A stretch of DNA of 64,000 bases from Chitinophagales bacterium. GTDB lineage: Bacteria; Bacteroidota; Bacteroidia; Chitinophagales; Chitinophagaceae. This document shows, in pieces, positions 9,021-19,094 of this stretch (its first letter is position 1; the number at the start of each line of letters is the position of its first letter). The translations under genes were made by a program, and so were the position numbers. The DNA lies in NCBI GenBank assembly GCA_021323755.1, contig JAJPKJ010000063.1, forward strand, positions 1 to 64,000, given 5' to 3'. Under the pieces are notes generated by a model that worked only from the letters and a program-made list of their open reading frames with translations, ran no database searches and was not told the DNA's origin.

Positions 9021-10415
9021 TTATTTCCATCCACCCCCTAAACTTCTGTACAGCGTAACGATTGCATTTAATTGTTGCAGCTTATCGTTGATGCTGCTCA
9101 ATTGCGCCGACAATAAATTTTGTTCGGAGGTGAGCACGTCCGTGTAATTTGTTGCTGAAGAATATTCGAGCAATTGCTTGGTGTAATCAACAGATTTTTC
9201 AAGATAAGTGATCTGTTGCTGCCGCAGCAATTGTTTTTCTGAGGCAGACTGATAACTGAACAATGCATTCGACACTTCCTGACCGGCAACCAAAATTGTT
9301 TTTTTAAACGTGTGCAGATATTCTTCCTGCGCTGCCTGTGCCACGCTGAGGCGTTGCTTATTTCTCCCCTGGTCAAAAATTGGTTGTAATAATCCCCCGG
9401 TGATATTGGCAAAAAAACTAACCGGATCAAATAGTTGTTGGACAGTTGTATTGGAGAAGCCCGACGAAGCGGTAATGGTAAATGAAGGATAAAAATATGT
9501 TCTTGCAACATTCACCAGTTCAAATGAATTTCGCAGCTGATATTCCGCCTGCTGGACGTCCGGTCGATTTGCCAATAGTTGGACAGGCACACCTGTTGCA
9601 AGATCGCTGATGATATTTTGCTGTTGTAATGTGCTCCTGAAGATTGTATCCGGTGATTTGCCTAATAAAATGCTCAACGTATTTTCGGTTTCGCGGATAT
9701 TTTGTTTCAGATCAGGTATGGTAATTTCTACCGAGTAGCGATTTGCCGCACTTTGTACAACTGCTGCACCAGTGACCACATTACTTTCTTTTAAAAGCTT
9801 CATGGTTTCAACTTCTTTGATACGGTTCTCGACAGTTCTTTGCGTTATCTCCAACTGCTGATCATAAGCCATCAGTAAATAATAATTGGCAGCTATATCA
9901 GAAACAAGTTGGGTTTGCACTGCTCTTTTGTATGCTTCGCTTTGTAATAATGATGCAAGTGCAGCTCTTTTCGCGCTTGTCAGTTTTCCCCATATATCTG
10001 CTTCCCAACTCGTGGTCACATCAATCAAATACGCTTGCGGGAAACCAAACTGAGTATCCGGAACGCGCTGGTAGGTTGCGGTAGCATCAGCATCAAGAGC
10101 GGGCAACAATTGAAGTTTGCTTTGTTTGAAGTTTGCCGTTGCAGATTTTATTCGCGATACCGCAATTTTAAGATCAAGATTATTATTGATGCCTTCCTGG
10201 ATCAGTGATTGAAGCAGGCTGTCCCTGAACATTTGTCTCCATGAAAGACTGGCGATGCTTGTTGTATCATTAATTGATACGCCTCTGTATAATTTATTAT
10301 TTATTGAATCTGAAGGTTGTTTATATGGCTGCGTTATTTTACATGAATTGATAATTATTATTGTTGTAATAATCCTCACCATCCAAATATAGTTTTCCCA
10401 TGAATGTCTTTTCAT
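9021..10415 (-). CDS. Outer-membrane efflux factor (TolC/NodT family) lipoprotein
   Basis: 464 residues. The N-terminus has a hydrophobic segment followed by NSCKITQPY, a lipobox, so it is a lipid-anchored outer-membrane factor. Two OEP repeats with long coiled-coil helices follow; typical marks are SWEADIWGKL early and LLANRPDVQQAEYQL mid-protein. It would form the trimeric exit duct of the tripartite pump. Last gene of the operon, 26 bases after the RND pump gene. Confidence 0.93.
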   Translation of the reverse strand: MKRHSWENYIWMVRIITTIIIINSCKITQPYKQPSDSINNKLYRGVSINDTTSIASLSWRQMFRDSLLQSLIQEGINNNLDLKIAVSRIKSATANFKQSKLQLLPALDADATATYQRVPDTQFGFPQAYLIDVTTSWEADIWGKLTSAKRAALASLLQSEAYKRAVQTQLVSDIAANYYLLMAYDQQLEITQRTVENRIKEVETMKLLKESNVVTGAAVVQSAANRYSVEITIPDLKQNIRETENTLSILLGKSPDTIFRSTLQQQNIISDLATGVPVQLLANRPDVQQAEYQLRNSFELVNVARTYFYPSFTITASSGFSNTTVQQLFDPVSFFANITGGLLQPIFDQGRNKQRLSVAQAAQEEYLHTFKKTILVAGQEVSNALFSYQSASEKQLLRQQQITYLEKSVDYTKQLLEYSSATNYTDVLTSEQNLLSAQLSSINDKLQQLNAIVTLYRSLGGGWK

Positions 10416-10441
10416 AATAGTCAGCTTTCCTTTTAGTAAGA

Positions 10442-13400
10442 TCAGCTATTTACCAACTCATCATTCTCGTCGTATTTATTAGCTCTTATTTTTTCCTGTA
10501 GAGATTGGAAGATGATGAACAGTCCAGGGATGACGAATACGCCAAGCACGGTGCCGATCAGCATGCCTCCGATAGCGCCGGTGCCGATCGAGCGATTCCC
10601 GTATGCGCCAGCTCCGGTTGCGAACATCAATGGCATCAATCCAAATACAAAGGCAAATGAGGTCATCAATATCGGCCGCAAACGCGCTTTTGCTCCTTCA
10701 GTTGCAGCTTCAACAAGCCCCATTCCCTTTCTTCTTCGTTCCAGTGCAAACTCAACAATCAATATTGCATTCTTCGCCAGTAAGCCGATCAGCATGATCA
10801 AAGAGATTTGCATGTAAATATTATTGCCGATACCAAACATTCTTGCAAATAAATATACTCCTGATAGACCCACCGGCATTGATAACAACACGGCAAAAGG
10901 AAGAATATAACTTTCGTATTGCGCGCTCAGTAAAAGATAAACGAAGACAAGACTCAATAAGAAGATATAAACAGATTGTGTTCCGCTTGTCTGTTCTTCT
11001 CTGCTGATGCCTGAATATTCGTAACCATAGCCAGGAGGTAATGTTTGCGCGGCTACTTCTTTTATTGCAACCAACGCTTCGCCGGAACTGAAACTGGGAT
11101 TTTGAGTTCCGTTCACAGAGATCGAAGTGAACATATTAAACCTGGTAATGCTTTGCGGACCATAGGATCTTTTCACATCAATAAACTCCGTGATGGGCGC
11201 CATTTTATTACTTCCAGATTTTACATACACTTTGCTCAATCCTTCCAGGTTTGCCCTATAGTTTGTATCAGCCTGTATCATTACGCGATATTGCTTCCCG
11301 TATTTATTAAAGTTGGAAGCATAAAATCCACCATAATAGAATTGCATCGTATTCAAAATATCATTAACCCCAATACCTGCATCTTTTGCCTTGGCAACGT
11401 TTACGCTTAGTTCATATTGCGGGAACCCGGGATCGAAGGATGTTGTGGCATATTGTATCTCTTTTCTTTTATTTAATGTGGCAAGAAATTTTTGTGCCAC
11501 CGCATAGAAATCACCAATATCATGGCCGCCTTTATCCTGCAGCTGAAAAGAAAATCCGCCTGTGCCGCCAAAGCCGGTAATGGTTGGAAGCGGGATACAG
11601 AAAATGGCGGCTTCCCTGATTCCGGAAACCTTTTGATTGAGTATCCTGATAACGTCCTGGTTGCTGACCCCTTTTCTATCACTCCAGTTTTTCAAGGTAA
11701 GAAAAACAATGCCGTAGTTACTTCCGGTTCCTGCTAAAAAATTAAATCCAACCACGCGAAATACGTGGTCAATCTGAGGGATGGACCTTGCGCTGTCGCT
11801 CACCTGTTCCACGATCGTGGCTGTGCGTTCGGCGGAAGCAGCTGCTGGAAGACTGATGGGTACAAAAATAGTTCCCATATCCTCATCGGGAACAAAACTG
11901 GAGGGCGTTGTTTTCATGAGATAGGTAAACAGTCCAATGAATATGGCGGCCGACCCCAGAATGATCCATCTTTTTAATGAAAGAAATTTAATTGATCGGG
12001 TATACTTCGACGTTAGCGAGTCATATGCAACATTAAAACCGGCACCAAACTTCTGCAGAAAATTTCTTTTTTCATGAGGCGTATGTTTTGAAGGTCTTAA
12101 AAATAATGCGGCAAGAGCCGGACAAAGAGTTAATGCATTGATGGCTGATATACCTATTGCCACTGCAAGGGTAACCCCGAACTGTTTATAAAATACACCC
12201 GTTGATCCACTGACAAAAGTAACCGGAATAAACACAGCAGCCATTATTAAGGTGATCGATAAAATGGCGCCTGTTATTTCCTGCATCGCATCAATGGCTG
12301 CTTTTCTTGGCGAGGTATAACCATGTTCCAGTTTGGCATGCACGGCTTCTACCACAACAATGGCATCATCCACCACAATGCCGATCGCAAGAACGAGGGC
12401 AAATAAGGTGAGCAGGTTTATGCTGTAACCGAATATGTATAGAAAGAAAAATGTTCCTGTGATACAAACAGGAACCGATATCCCATGAATGATTGTTGAA
12501 CGTATATCCTGTAAGAAAAGAAAGATAACCAAAAACACCAACGCAAAACATTCAAGTAAGGTCATTATCACCTTTTCAATCGACGCGCTTAAAAACCGGT
12601 TGATATCAATAACGATACTGTAGTGAATGCCATCCGGAAAAGATTTGCTGGCTTCTTCCATTGCCTGCTTTGACATATTGATCACGTCTCTTGCATTCGA
12701 GCCGGGAGTTTGACTGATCGCCATACCACTTGCAGGGTGCCCGTTATAGGCAGCAGCAAATGAGTTCAGGAGCGCACCTATTTCTACTCTTGCGATATCT
12801 CTGAGGTGCAATAGCTGCCCATTGGTTTTTGCTTTGATGATAATATTTTCAAACTGGGATACGGTTTGTAGCTTGCCTGTATAGGTAATCACATATTGAA
12901 AACTCTGGTCACCGTTCTCGCCGAATTTTCCAGGCGCTGCATCAATATTTTGTTCGGTCAGCGCAATGTTAACATCTTCTGGGGTAAGACCGTAAACCGA
13001 CATCAGATCGGGCTTCAGCCAAATGCGCATTGAATAATCGCGCGTACCAAAAGCGTTTGCGCTTCCAACGCCCGGCACTCTTTTTATTTGCGGTAATATG
13101 TTAATGTTGGCGTAGTTCTGTAAAAAGGTCTGATCATAAGCAGGCTTATCACTATACAAGGCAAATATCAATACCATGCTGCTTTGCTGCTTTCTAACGG
13201 TGACGCCCACCTTGACTACATCCTGCGGTAATTGGCTCGTAGCACTGGATACAAGGTTTTGCACATTTACTGCATCTTTATCCGGATCGGTTCCCACCTG
13301 GAAATATATTTGTATCGAGGCGCTTCCATCATTTGCTGCCGATGAGGTCATATAGGTCATTCCTTCAACTCCATTTATTGCCTCTTCGAGCGGAACGATC

Positions 13401-13582
13401 ACGTTTCTTAAAACCACTTCTGCATTTGCCCCTGTATAACTTGCAGATACCTGAACAGTAGGCGGTGCGATATTGGGGTATTGCTCTACCGGTAATTTTA
13501 ATAGGCCCAAAATCCCCAGCAATACGATTATCACGGAAATAACGGTACTGAATACCGGACGTTTTATAAATCTTTTTATCAT
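10442..13582 (-). CDS. RND multidrug efflux pump, AcrB/HAE1 family
   Basis: 1046 residues, the standard length of AcrB-type pumps. It starts IKRFIKRPVFSTVISVIIVLLG like family members. Twelve membrane helices and two large periplasmic loops are visible. The proton-relay pair of Asp residues is present in helix 4 (AIGIVVDDAIVVVE), and the C-terminal half repeats the fold with GLLAKNAILIVEFA. It would drive drug or lipid export with the proton motive force. Middle gene of the operon, 15 bases downstream of the adaptor. The substrate is unknown. Confidence 0.97.
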   Translation of the reverse strand: MIKRFIKRPVFSTVISVIIVLLGILGLLKLPVEQYPNIAPPTVQVSASYTGANAEVVLRNVIVPLEEAINGVEGMTYMTSSAANDGSASIQIYFQVGTDPDKDAVNVQNLVSSATSQLPQDVVKVGVTVRKQQSSMVLIFALYSDKPAYDQTFLQNYANINILPQIKRVPGVGSANAFGTRDYSMRIWLKPDLMSVYGLTPEDVNIALTEQNIDAAPGKFGENGDQSFQYVITYTGKLQTVSQFENIIIKAKTNGQLLHLRDIARVEIGALLNSFAAAYNGHPASGMAISQTPGSNARDVINMSKQAMEEASKSFPDGIHYSIVIDINRFLSASIEKVIMTLLECFALVFLVIFLFLQDIRSTIIHGISVPVCITGTFFFLYIFGYSINLLTLFALVLAIGIVVDDAIVVVEAVHAKLEHGYTSPRKAAIDAMQEITGAILSITLIMAAVFIPVTFVSGSTGVFYKQFGVTLAVAIGISAINALTLCPALAALFLRPSKHTPHEKRNFLQKFGAGFNVAYDSLTSKYTRSIKFLSLKRWIILGSAAIFIGLFTYLMKTTPSSFVPDEDMGTIFVPISLPAAASAERTATIVEQVSDSARSIPQIDHVFRVVGFNFLAGTGSNYGIVFLTLKNWSDRKGVSNQDVIRILNQKVSGIREAAIFCIPLPTITGFGGTGGFSFQLQDKGGHDIGDFYAVAQKFLATLNKRKEIQYATTSFDPGFPQYELSVNVAKAKDAGIGVNDILNTMQFYYGGFYASNFNKYGKQYRVMIQADTNYRANLEGLSKVYVKSGSNKMAPITEFIDVKRSYGPQSITRFNMFTSISVNGTQNPSFSSGEALVAIKEVAAQTLPPGYGYEYSGISREEQTSGTQSVYIFLLSLVFVYLLLSAQYESYILPFAVLLSMPVGLSGVYLFARMFGIGNNIYMQISLIMLIGLLAKNAILIVEFALERRRKGMGLVEAATEGAKARLRPILMTSFAFVFGLMPLMFATGAGAYGNRSIGTGAIGGMLIGTVLGVFVIPGLFIIFQSLQEKIRANKYDENDELVNS

Positions 13583-13597
13583 TATTTTTTCAAATGT

Positions 13598-14770
13598 TTA
13601 TTTGAGGTTCGCATAAACCGAATCAACATTTGCCTGTTTTGGTATTATTTGCGTATTATCTTTCAGTCCGATCAATCCCTCTAATATCAGGGTATCGCCG
13701 GGTTTTAGACCACCTGTGATTATAAAATACTGTCCATTATCTGAAGGAATAACCGTGATGGCAATACTTGAAACTTTATTATCCTTGCCCAAAATATATA
13801 CAAGCCTTTTATCCTGTAATTCATAAGTAGCGCTTTGGGGTACCACCAAGGCGGAATCCACGATCGTAGGGATCCTCACGGTAGCGCTCGCGCCACTCCT
13901 GATAATGCCTAATGGATTCTCAAAGATGGCCTTAAAAGTGGCGGTTCCTGTTTCGGTGGATATCATACCGCTGGCCATTTCTATTTTGCCTTTTTCAGGA
14001 TATAGGGAACCATCTGCGAGCACCAGGGTTGCGGGCAACATGTTATTTATTTTTTCCTGTATGGTAGAACCTGCCGTGCTGCTGAAATATTGAAGCAGTT
14101 GTTTTTCGTTGAGCGAATAATAAGCGAACACATTCCCGATGTTCGATAAGCTGGTAAGTGGTTCGGCATTGGTGCTATTGACAAGCGCTCCAACTTTGTA
14201 AGGAATGGTGCCGATAACGCCATTTGCCGGACTGCGCAATAGCGTATAACCTAGATTGGTTTGTGCGTTGATCAACGCCGCTTTGGCTTGGGCAAGTGCA
14301 GCTTCTTTTGATTTAAGTGCGTATTGAGCAGATTCTAATTCAAACTTGCTGATAATTTCCTTTTCTACCAGCGGTTTTACTTTTGCAATCTGCATTTTGG
14401 CAGCATCAACATCTGCTTCGGCGCTTTTGATGCTTGCGTTGGCGGTAATCACTTCCTGCTCGTACTGCGGGTTGCTGATCCGAAAAAGCAATTGTCCTTT
14501 CTTGACAGAAGCCCCCTCTTTCACATAAATGGCATCTATGTACCCGTCTATCTTAGGTCTTATTTCAATTATTTGCTGACCTTGAATGGTAGCCGGAAAA
14601 TCCGCATTTACCTTCACTTTCCGGGGAGATAATGTAAGCACTTTAAAATCCTTGATCTCAGATTGTGCATTATCCAGGGGAACATTTTTTGCATCACCGC
14701 TGTTGCAGGAAAATAATTGAATGCACTGGGCCGCTATGATAAATGCTAATAGAAGAAATTTTGGTCTCAC
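13598..14770 (-). CDS. RND periplasmic adaptor (membrane-fusion) lipoprotein
   Basis: 390 residues. A signal peptide ends in the lipobox LFSCNSGD, so the protein is anchored by lipid. The order of parts fits the HlyD/AcrA family: barrel-sandwich half (PKIDGYIDAIYVKEGASVKKGQ region), alpha-helical hairpin (about 100-170), second lipoyl half (LRSPANGVIGTIPYKVG), beta-barrel and membrane-proximal domain. The start is GTG at 14770; no ATG is in frame upstream. First gene of the efflux operon. No TetR, AraC or MarR gene adjoins; a degenerate promoter-like ATTG / TTATTTTG lies just upstream. Confidence 0.93.
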   Translation of the reverse strand: MRPKFLLLAFIIAAQCIQLFSCNSGDAKNVPLDNAQSEIKDFKVLTLSPRKVKVNADFPATIQGQQIIEIRPKIDGYIDAIYVKEGASVKKGQLLFRISNPQYEQEVITANASIKSAEADVDAAKMQIAKVKPLVEKEIISKFELESAQYALKSKEAALAQAKAALINAQTNLGYTLLRSPANGVIGTIPYKVGALVNSTNAEPLTSLSNIGNVFAYYSLNEKQLLQYFSSTAGSTIQEKINNMLPATLVLADGSLYPEKGKIEMASGMISTETGTATFKAIFENPLGIIRSGASATVRIPTIVDSALVVPQSATYELQDKRLVYILGKDNKVSSIAITVIPSDNGQYFIITGGLKPGDTLILEGLIGLKDNTQIIPKQANVDSVYANLK

Positions 14771-14993
14771 TGATACAATTTATATGACAAAATAAGGTTA
14801 TTTCTATAATGTTTGGCAATCCGTTCATACCACTGATATAAAAGTGCCGGACTTTGTATATTTTGAAAATATAAATGCGCAAAATCAAAGTATCGGCTAG
14901 AAAATTATTCAAAGAGTGCCAGTCAATCAAAGGAAGATAAAAGAAGGGGAATTAAACGCTAGATCAACGATAGGATATATTATCCAGCATAAA

Positions 14994-15311
14994 TTAAAAG
15001 AAAGGAAATTCTATAATAAATTTGGGGCCTTCATTTTCTTTTGTGTTCAGTTTTGTTTCACCGCGACGTGCCTTAATAATATCATAACTCAGGCTTAATC
15101 CCAGTCCGGTTCCCTGCTCGGTCGGCTTGGTGGTGAAGAACGGCTGAAAAATCTTATCCACCGCTTTTTTGGCTATCCCATTTCCATTATCCATTACCGT
15201 TAATAAAAGTTTATCGCTTGTCCTTCTTGTTTTCACCATCATCTTCGGGTCATATCCCGGCATATTTTGTTTTCTTTTTTCGATCATATCAAGCCTGTGA
15301 GGATCGGTCAC
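14994..15311 (-). pseudogene. Remnant of a sensor histidine kinase (C-terminal ATPase part)
   Basis: About 105 codons match the end of a hybrid-type Bacteroidota sensor kinase: EKRKQN...PGYDP linker, G1 box DNGNGI, F box FQPFFTTKP, G2 box GTGLGLSLSYDI, and the final FIIEFPF. The dimerisation/phospho-acceptor His domain and the N box are missing, and the frame upstream is closed by a TGA near 15350. A GTG at 15311 could start translation, but the product would lack half of the ATP site. The G2-to-end stretch also has drifted: RRGETKL stands where HGGELKV is usual. I read it as a decayed gene left by deletion. Confidence 0.75.
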
Positions 15312-15526
15312 CCGATTAAATCCGCCTGGACCAGCTATTCACCAGAAATATATTTATTGACTTGTTCTTTTGTTATCTCGCAAGAGCAGGAAAAAGCAGG
15401 CTATCGAAGGATATATTACTTTAATCATCGCTTGCAATTCTGCAAAATTTTGGATAAATTAAGGGAATTGTTTTGTTTGTAAGGAGCACTCATTCTTTTC
15501 AGAGATCATCGTAAATAGTATAATCC

Positions 15527-16018
15527 ATGAAAATAAAAGATCTTTTCTCTTTTTTACTTCTGGTTACGCTATTTACATTATTAAATTGCAAAAAAAACGA
15601 ACAGGCTGCAACAGCATCCCCCCAATTATCCTACTGGCTGTTTTCGGGATACACATTTGAAGCTATAAAAGTTCTGACAAATAATGTCACTGGATACCCC
15701 GGTATTCGTGCATATGACTTCAAGCAGGATACTATTCAATTTATTTTTTCAGGTCAAAGTTTGTCTGCCGGAACTTACAAAGTTATACAGGATACAAGCC
15801 TCCAAACTCCTTTTCCGGCAAGATCCTGCATTGTAAAGATGATATTAAACGATTACCCTGGGGGCGTTTGGGTATCCATTGGCGAAGCGCTAGATTCGGT
15901 TTCATTAAGTGATTCAATCGGGGCATATCAACTTATATTTAATAATATCACTCTAGCACGTCCTGACAGGTCATGGGATACTATTGTTACTTCAGGAGAT
16001 ATATATGATATAGAATGA
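15527..16018 (+). CDS. Lipoprotein of unknown function
   Basis: 163 residues, with signal peptide and lipobox (TLLNC, Cys at about 21, followed by KKNEQ). The mature domain looks beta-rich. Its pattern (YW near the start, a DTI-QFIFSG stretch, a DSVSLSDS stretch, and a late Phe-Asn-Asn-Ile segment) is shared in order with the next gene, so the two are probably distant tandem paralogues. No family recognised. Confidence 0.7.
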   Translation: MKIKDLFSFLLLVTLFTLLNCKKNEQAATASPQLSYWLFSGYTFEAIKVLTNNVTGYPGIRAYDFKQDTIQFIFSGQSLSAGTYKVIQDTSLQTPFPARSCIVKMILNDYPGGVWVSIGEALDSVSLSDSIGAYQLIFNNITLARPDRSWDTIVTSGDIYDIE

Positions 16019-16098
16019 AAATTATAGATCCTAGCTCAAGTGTTTTTTATTGCCATTAATCTCGTTAAATTGGTATAGTTAATTTAAAATTCTGCAAA

Positions 16099-16551
16099 AT
16101 GAAATTCATATTGGTCAGCTTTGTTTTTGCAGCGATCTTATATTCGTGCAAAAAATCAAATAACACCCCTTCCGTATATTGGAAATTAGATGATAAGACT
16201 TATTATGGTGAGGCTGCATTCGACGGCTCTTCTGTATACGCGGTCGATGCCCTTGGAAACATTGCCAGCGTTGATTTTTTGAATGATACGATTATCGGGG
16301 GTAATTATGCGGTTGAATCGGGGGATACATCCCATACCATTTACTCGAACGCACCCCCGCAATGCAATGTTATTTTTTTGACTCAAGCGGGGACGCATCT
16401 AGTCTTTTCAACCGGCAAGTCAAGTGATTCTGTAAATGTGAGCTTTTCAGGAAAGGACATCGTGGTCACTTTTTCAAATGTCACCGTTACCGATTCATTG
16501 AATAATATCCAGACAGCATCTGGAAAATTGGTTGCACTGTACGGGTATTAA
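16099..16551 (+). CDS. Lipoprotein of unknown function, probable paralogue of the preceding gene
   Basis: 150 residues with a signal peptide and lipobox (AAILYSC then KKS). Starts 80 bases after the previous lipoprotein on the same strand. Shared layout: YW soon after the anchor, a DTI segment, then DSVNVSFSG and a Phe-Ser-Asn-Val stretch. The likeness is weak and only by eye. Probably a small outer-membrane lipoprotein in the same transcript. Confidence 0.68.
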   Translation: MKFILVSFVFAAILYSCKKSNNTPSVYWKLDDKTYYGEAAFDGSSVYAVDALGNIASVDFLNDTIIGGNYAVESGDTSHTIYSNAPPQCNVIFLTQAGTHLVFSTGKSSDSVNVSFSGKDIVVTFSNVTVTDSLNNIQTASGKLVALYGY

Positions 16552-16691
16552 AGATCCGATTTAAGTCAAAGGCTTGATAGCGCTATTTAGTTCCAACACT
16601 TTCTCCGTCATGAACTCTGGATTCGCCATAAAAACTTGAATAAATATTGTTTGCCATTTTTCTTTTTTTATTCAGGTGAGCGGCAGTGTAT

Positions 16692-17198
16692 TTAGATTTC
16701 GTCATCTTTTAAGTGCAATAATAAAAGCACCAACAAAAGTAAACCGACGATACGTTCAGCTGCGCCCAATCCATTCCAAATGGCGCTTTGCCACATGGCA
16801 AACCATTCTCCTCCGATGACCTCAAATCCAGCAATCCAAATAATGATGCCGATAACAATTCCTGCAACAGCCCAATTTTTTGAAGAATGGAATTTTGCCG
16901 CTCCGCTTTTTAAGTTTTCAAATAATAGCCAAGTTCCTTTTATGCAGCAAAATGCCATTGCTGATTCCAAAATGATAATTAAAATATATGAAGCATGAAA
17001 AAAGTAAATATTGTTGATGCTTCTATAATGGATATGGCTTTCGGGAAATGTAGTATCCATTTTCAGTACATGCGAAACAAACTGATAATTGCTATAATAA
17101 TCGGTAATATTTCCAAATGCGACCAGGAAGGCCATTAAGCCAATGGCAGATACAGCAATCACCTTTGCCAGGCGAAGCAGAAAAGCAGTAGTATACAT
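16692..17198 (-). CDS. DUF2165 family membrane protein
   Basis: 168 residues with four membrane helices (about 8-28, 65-88, 108-128, 145-162). The motif GGEWFAMWQSAIWNG between helices 3 and 4 is the family signature of DUF2165, a predicted small integral membrane protein. Function unknown in the family. Stands alone; the nearest same-strand gene is about 370 bases upstream. Confidence 0.85.
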   Translation of the reverse strand: MYTTAFLLRLAKVIAVSAIGLMAFLVAFGNITDYYSNYQFVSHVLKMDTTFPESHIHYRSINNIYFFHASYILIIILESAMAFCCIKGTWLLFENLKSGAAKFHSSKNWAVAGIVIGIIIWIAGFEVIGGEWFAMWQSAIWNGLGAAERIVGLLLLVLLLLHLKDDEI

Positions 17199-17566
17199 GG
17201 GTTAAGAAATTTTCGGAGTTGAACAATATTTTGAAAGGTAATTCAATTATAAATTCACTCCATTCACCTTCTTGACACATGCATCTCTCATCTTAAAGTA
17301 AATTGATGGAAAGGGCATGATTTCCCAGTAGCAAGAGATCTATGCAAATAGTCTCCGGTTTGGGTGATTTTTATTATTTATTGTTTTTATTTACCTAAGT
17401 TTTGGTTCCTGGCTGGCTGACTCAGCATGAGAAGGGCGGAACCCCTAGATCAACATAAAGACTGCAACTCTGAGCGATGCGATTTTTTGAAAAAGTAGCA
17501 TGTAGAATTGTATACTTAATAAACAAAACGAGGGTAGCCTATACAACCAGGCTCCATTTCAATTTA
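17199..17566. other. 368-base spacer, nothing recognised
   Basis: AT-rich with a more GC-rich patch near 17405-17475. No convincing frame, repeat or promoter. Should contain the promoter of the DUF2165 gene. Confidence 0.4.
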
Positions 17567-18046
17567 TCAGTTTATAGAGATTAATATACTATTGTCAAAT
17601 GGATTAGACTTCGTAACTAAACTGTCATTTATTTTGTATGAATTTATAGGATCTACGCACGCTGTCTTGCTTGGACAAGAAGCTTCCATATGTGACTCAT
17701 CAATAGCTGTAATTTTAAGAATCAAACCTGGAGCCGGAAAGACCATCTCATAATCGTAAGCGCTTGTCATGGTAGCATTGGTTATTCCGATGACCACATC
17801 TGTAGTATCTTGTCGAGTCTGATATAAAGAATTGATCGTATCTATCAATACAGAATCAAGATAGTTCGTAAAGTTTGACCCCTTAACATATTTTTTCAAT
17901 ATGAAAGTATCAATATCGATATTAACCTTAGTAATCAGAGTCGGATTCATACCTGGCGCGACCAAACAGGCGCAATTATTTTTGCAGGAAGGAATCCCTG
18001 CGATCGAAGTGAATAAAATTGAGTAAAAAAGCAATCTGCCTGACAT
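17567..18046 (-). CDS. Lipoprotein of unknown function
   Basis: 159 residues from the ATG at 18046 (an in-frame TTG two codons earlier is less likely). The signal peptide ends in AGIPSCKNNCACL; Cys in PSC is the lipid anchor and two more Cys follow closely. Two further Cys occur near the end (SCPSKTAC). The mature part is otherwise featureless Thr/Asp-rich sequence. No family recognised. Confidence 0.65.
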   Translation of the reverse strand: MSGRLLFYSILFTSIAGIPSCKNNCACLVAPGMNPTLITKVNIDIDTFILKKYVKGSNFTNYLDSVLIDTINSLYQTRQDTTDVVIGITNATMTSAYDYEMVFPAPGLILKITAIDESHMEASCPSKTACVDPINSYKINDSLVTKSNPFDNSILISIN

Positions 18047-18359
18047 ATTCAAAAGACCGTTAAATGACCTGATTGGCTGCTTGGGCTGCAGACGTCTGAT
18101 CGTTTGACCAAGGTCTGTGGTTTTGCTGCCCAGCTTTTTAAATCTCTATCAGCGGTGCGGGGAAAAGCAGAAGAGAGGAGAGATCGATTACAATTTTTCA
18201 AGGACACATCCGTCGCTGAGGTATGTATCTCAAGTTGAGCAAATAAAATCCAAATCCCATTAATGTCAAAAAGAAAATCAATTTTATAAAGTTGATTCTT
18301 GCCGAATTTGGGGATGCCGCAGTTTTATCTAAATCAGTTATGATTATTGATTAAATTCT
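18047..18359. other. 313-base spacer downstream of the VanZ gene
   Basis: No confident gene. On the minus strand about 18212-18350 there is an open stretch coding for one membrane helix (LIFFLTLMGFGFYLLNL) but it has no ATG, GTG or TTG in a sensible place, so I leave it uncalled. Confidence 0.35.
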
Positions 18360-18884
18360 TTATTCTTTCGTTCTAAACCAAACGAAATGACTGGCGTCTA
18401 TTGCAAAAAATACTAAGAACAAGAGTATACCAGTTGAAACAATTATTTTGTCCAATTTTTCACTATTAATATACTTCTTGCTTACATCATATAGTTTCAA
18501 TCCAAGAAAGCCTCCAAGCGTATTTGTAATTACATCTGTTATGTCTGTCGCACCGATAGAGAAGATAAATTGAATTGATTCAGCAGCAATGCTAAATCCC
18601 ATTATAAAAGCAAGCTTTGGTAAAAATCCAATTTTTTTAAAATTGACATTCAAAAGCAATCCCAATGGAATAAAGAAGATACAGTTATATACCATCTCTC
18701 CGTAATTAATTTTTCCATTTACTATGGAAGGGGCAGCAAATGGAATCAGGTTAAGACTTCTATGGTGATGCGAAAGTACATGTGAAATATGCAGTGAGAA
18801 TTTGAATAACACCAACCAAATTAGTATCACTACATACAGAACAAGCAAACCTCTTGATAATATTTTTCTCATATAATCTCCCAT
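18360..18884 (-). CDS. VanZ family membrane protein
   Basis: 174 residues, with four to five membrane helices. The VanZ-like core is visible: LNLIPFAAP after helix 1, NCIFFIPLGLLL, then AESIQF and a D-IT-NTLGGFLG stretch before the last helices. VanZ itself gives low-level teicoplanin resistance; the role of chromosomal VanZ-like proteins is mostly unknown, and none of the other van genes is here. An internal ATG at 18872 is an alternative start. Confidence 0.87.
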   Translation of the reverse strand: MGDYMRKILSRGLLVLYVVILIWLVLFKFSLHISHVLSHHHRSLNLIPFAAPSIVNGKINYGEMVYNCIFFIPLGLLLNVNFKKIGFLPKLAFIMGFSIAAESIQFIFSIGATDITDVITNTLGGFLGLKLYDVSKKYINSEKLDKIIVSTGILLFLVFFAIDASHFVWFRTKE

Positions 18885-19094
18885 AATTCCTTTTGTTCAA
18901 ATTGTACGTCGGAAATAAAGCTGGACTCTTGTAAAGGAGTATTTGTTGATTTGAAGTTAGTGATTATGTTTTTTGTTCCAAAACATAAAATAATTTCTTG
19001 CAGCTTTCCGGTAATCTCTCTCAGCAAGTAAACCTCTTTATCATTTAGAGCTCATAAATTATGGCTAAATTGAGTATCAAAAATTGAAAATAAA

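Noticed and set aside
10442-14770. Novel transporter type in the RND operon
   Set aside because: All three proteins show ordinary family motifs and length; it is a standard tripartite pump.
16561-16671. Minus-strand stretch reading KWQTIFIQVFMANPEFMTEK before a stop
   Set aside because: Protein-like, but only about 36 codons, closed upstream by a stop and not matched to a family; may be a fragment.
18212-18350. Minus-strand stretch coding for one membrane helix downstream of VanZ
   Set aside because: No usable start codon and no similarity I could recognise.
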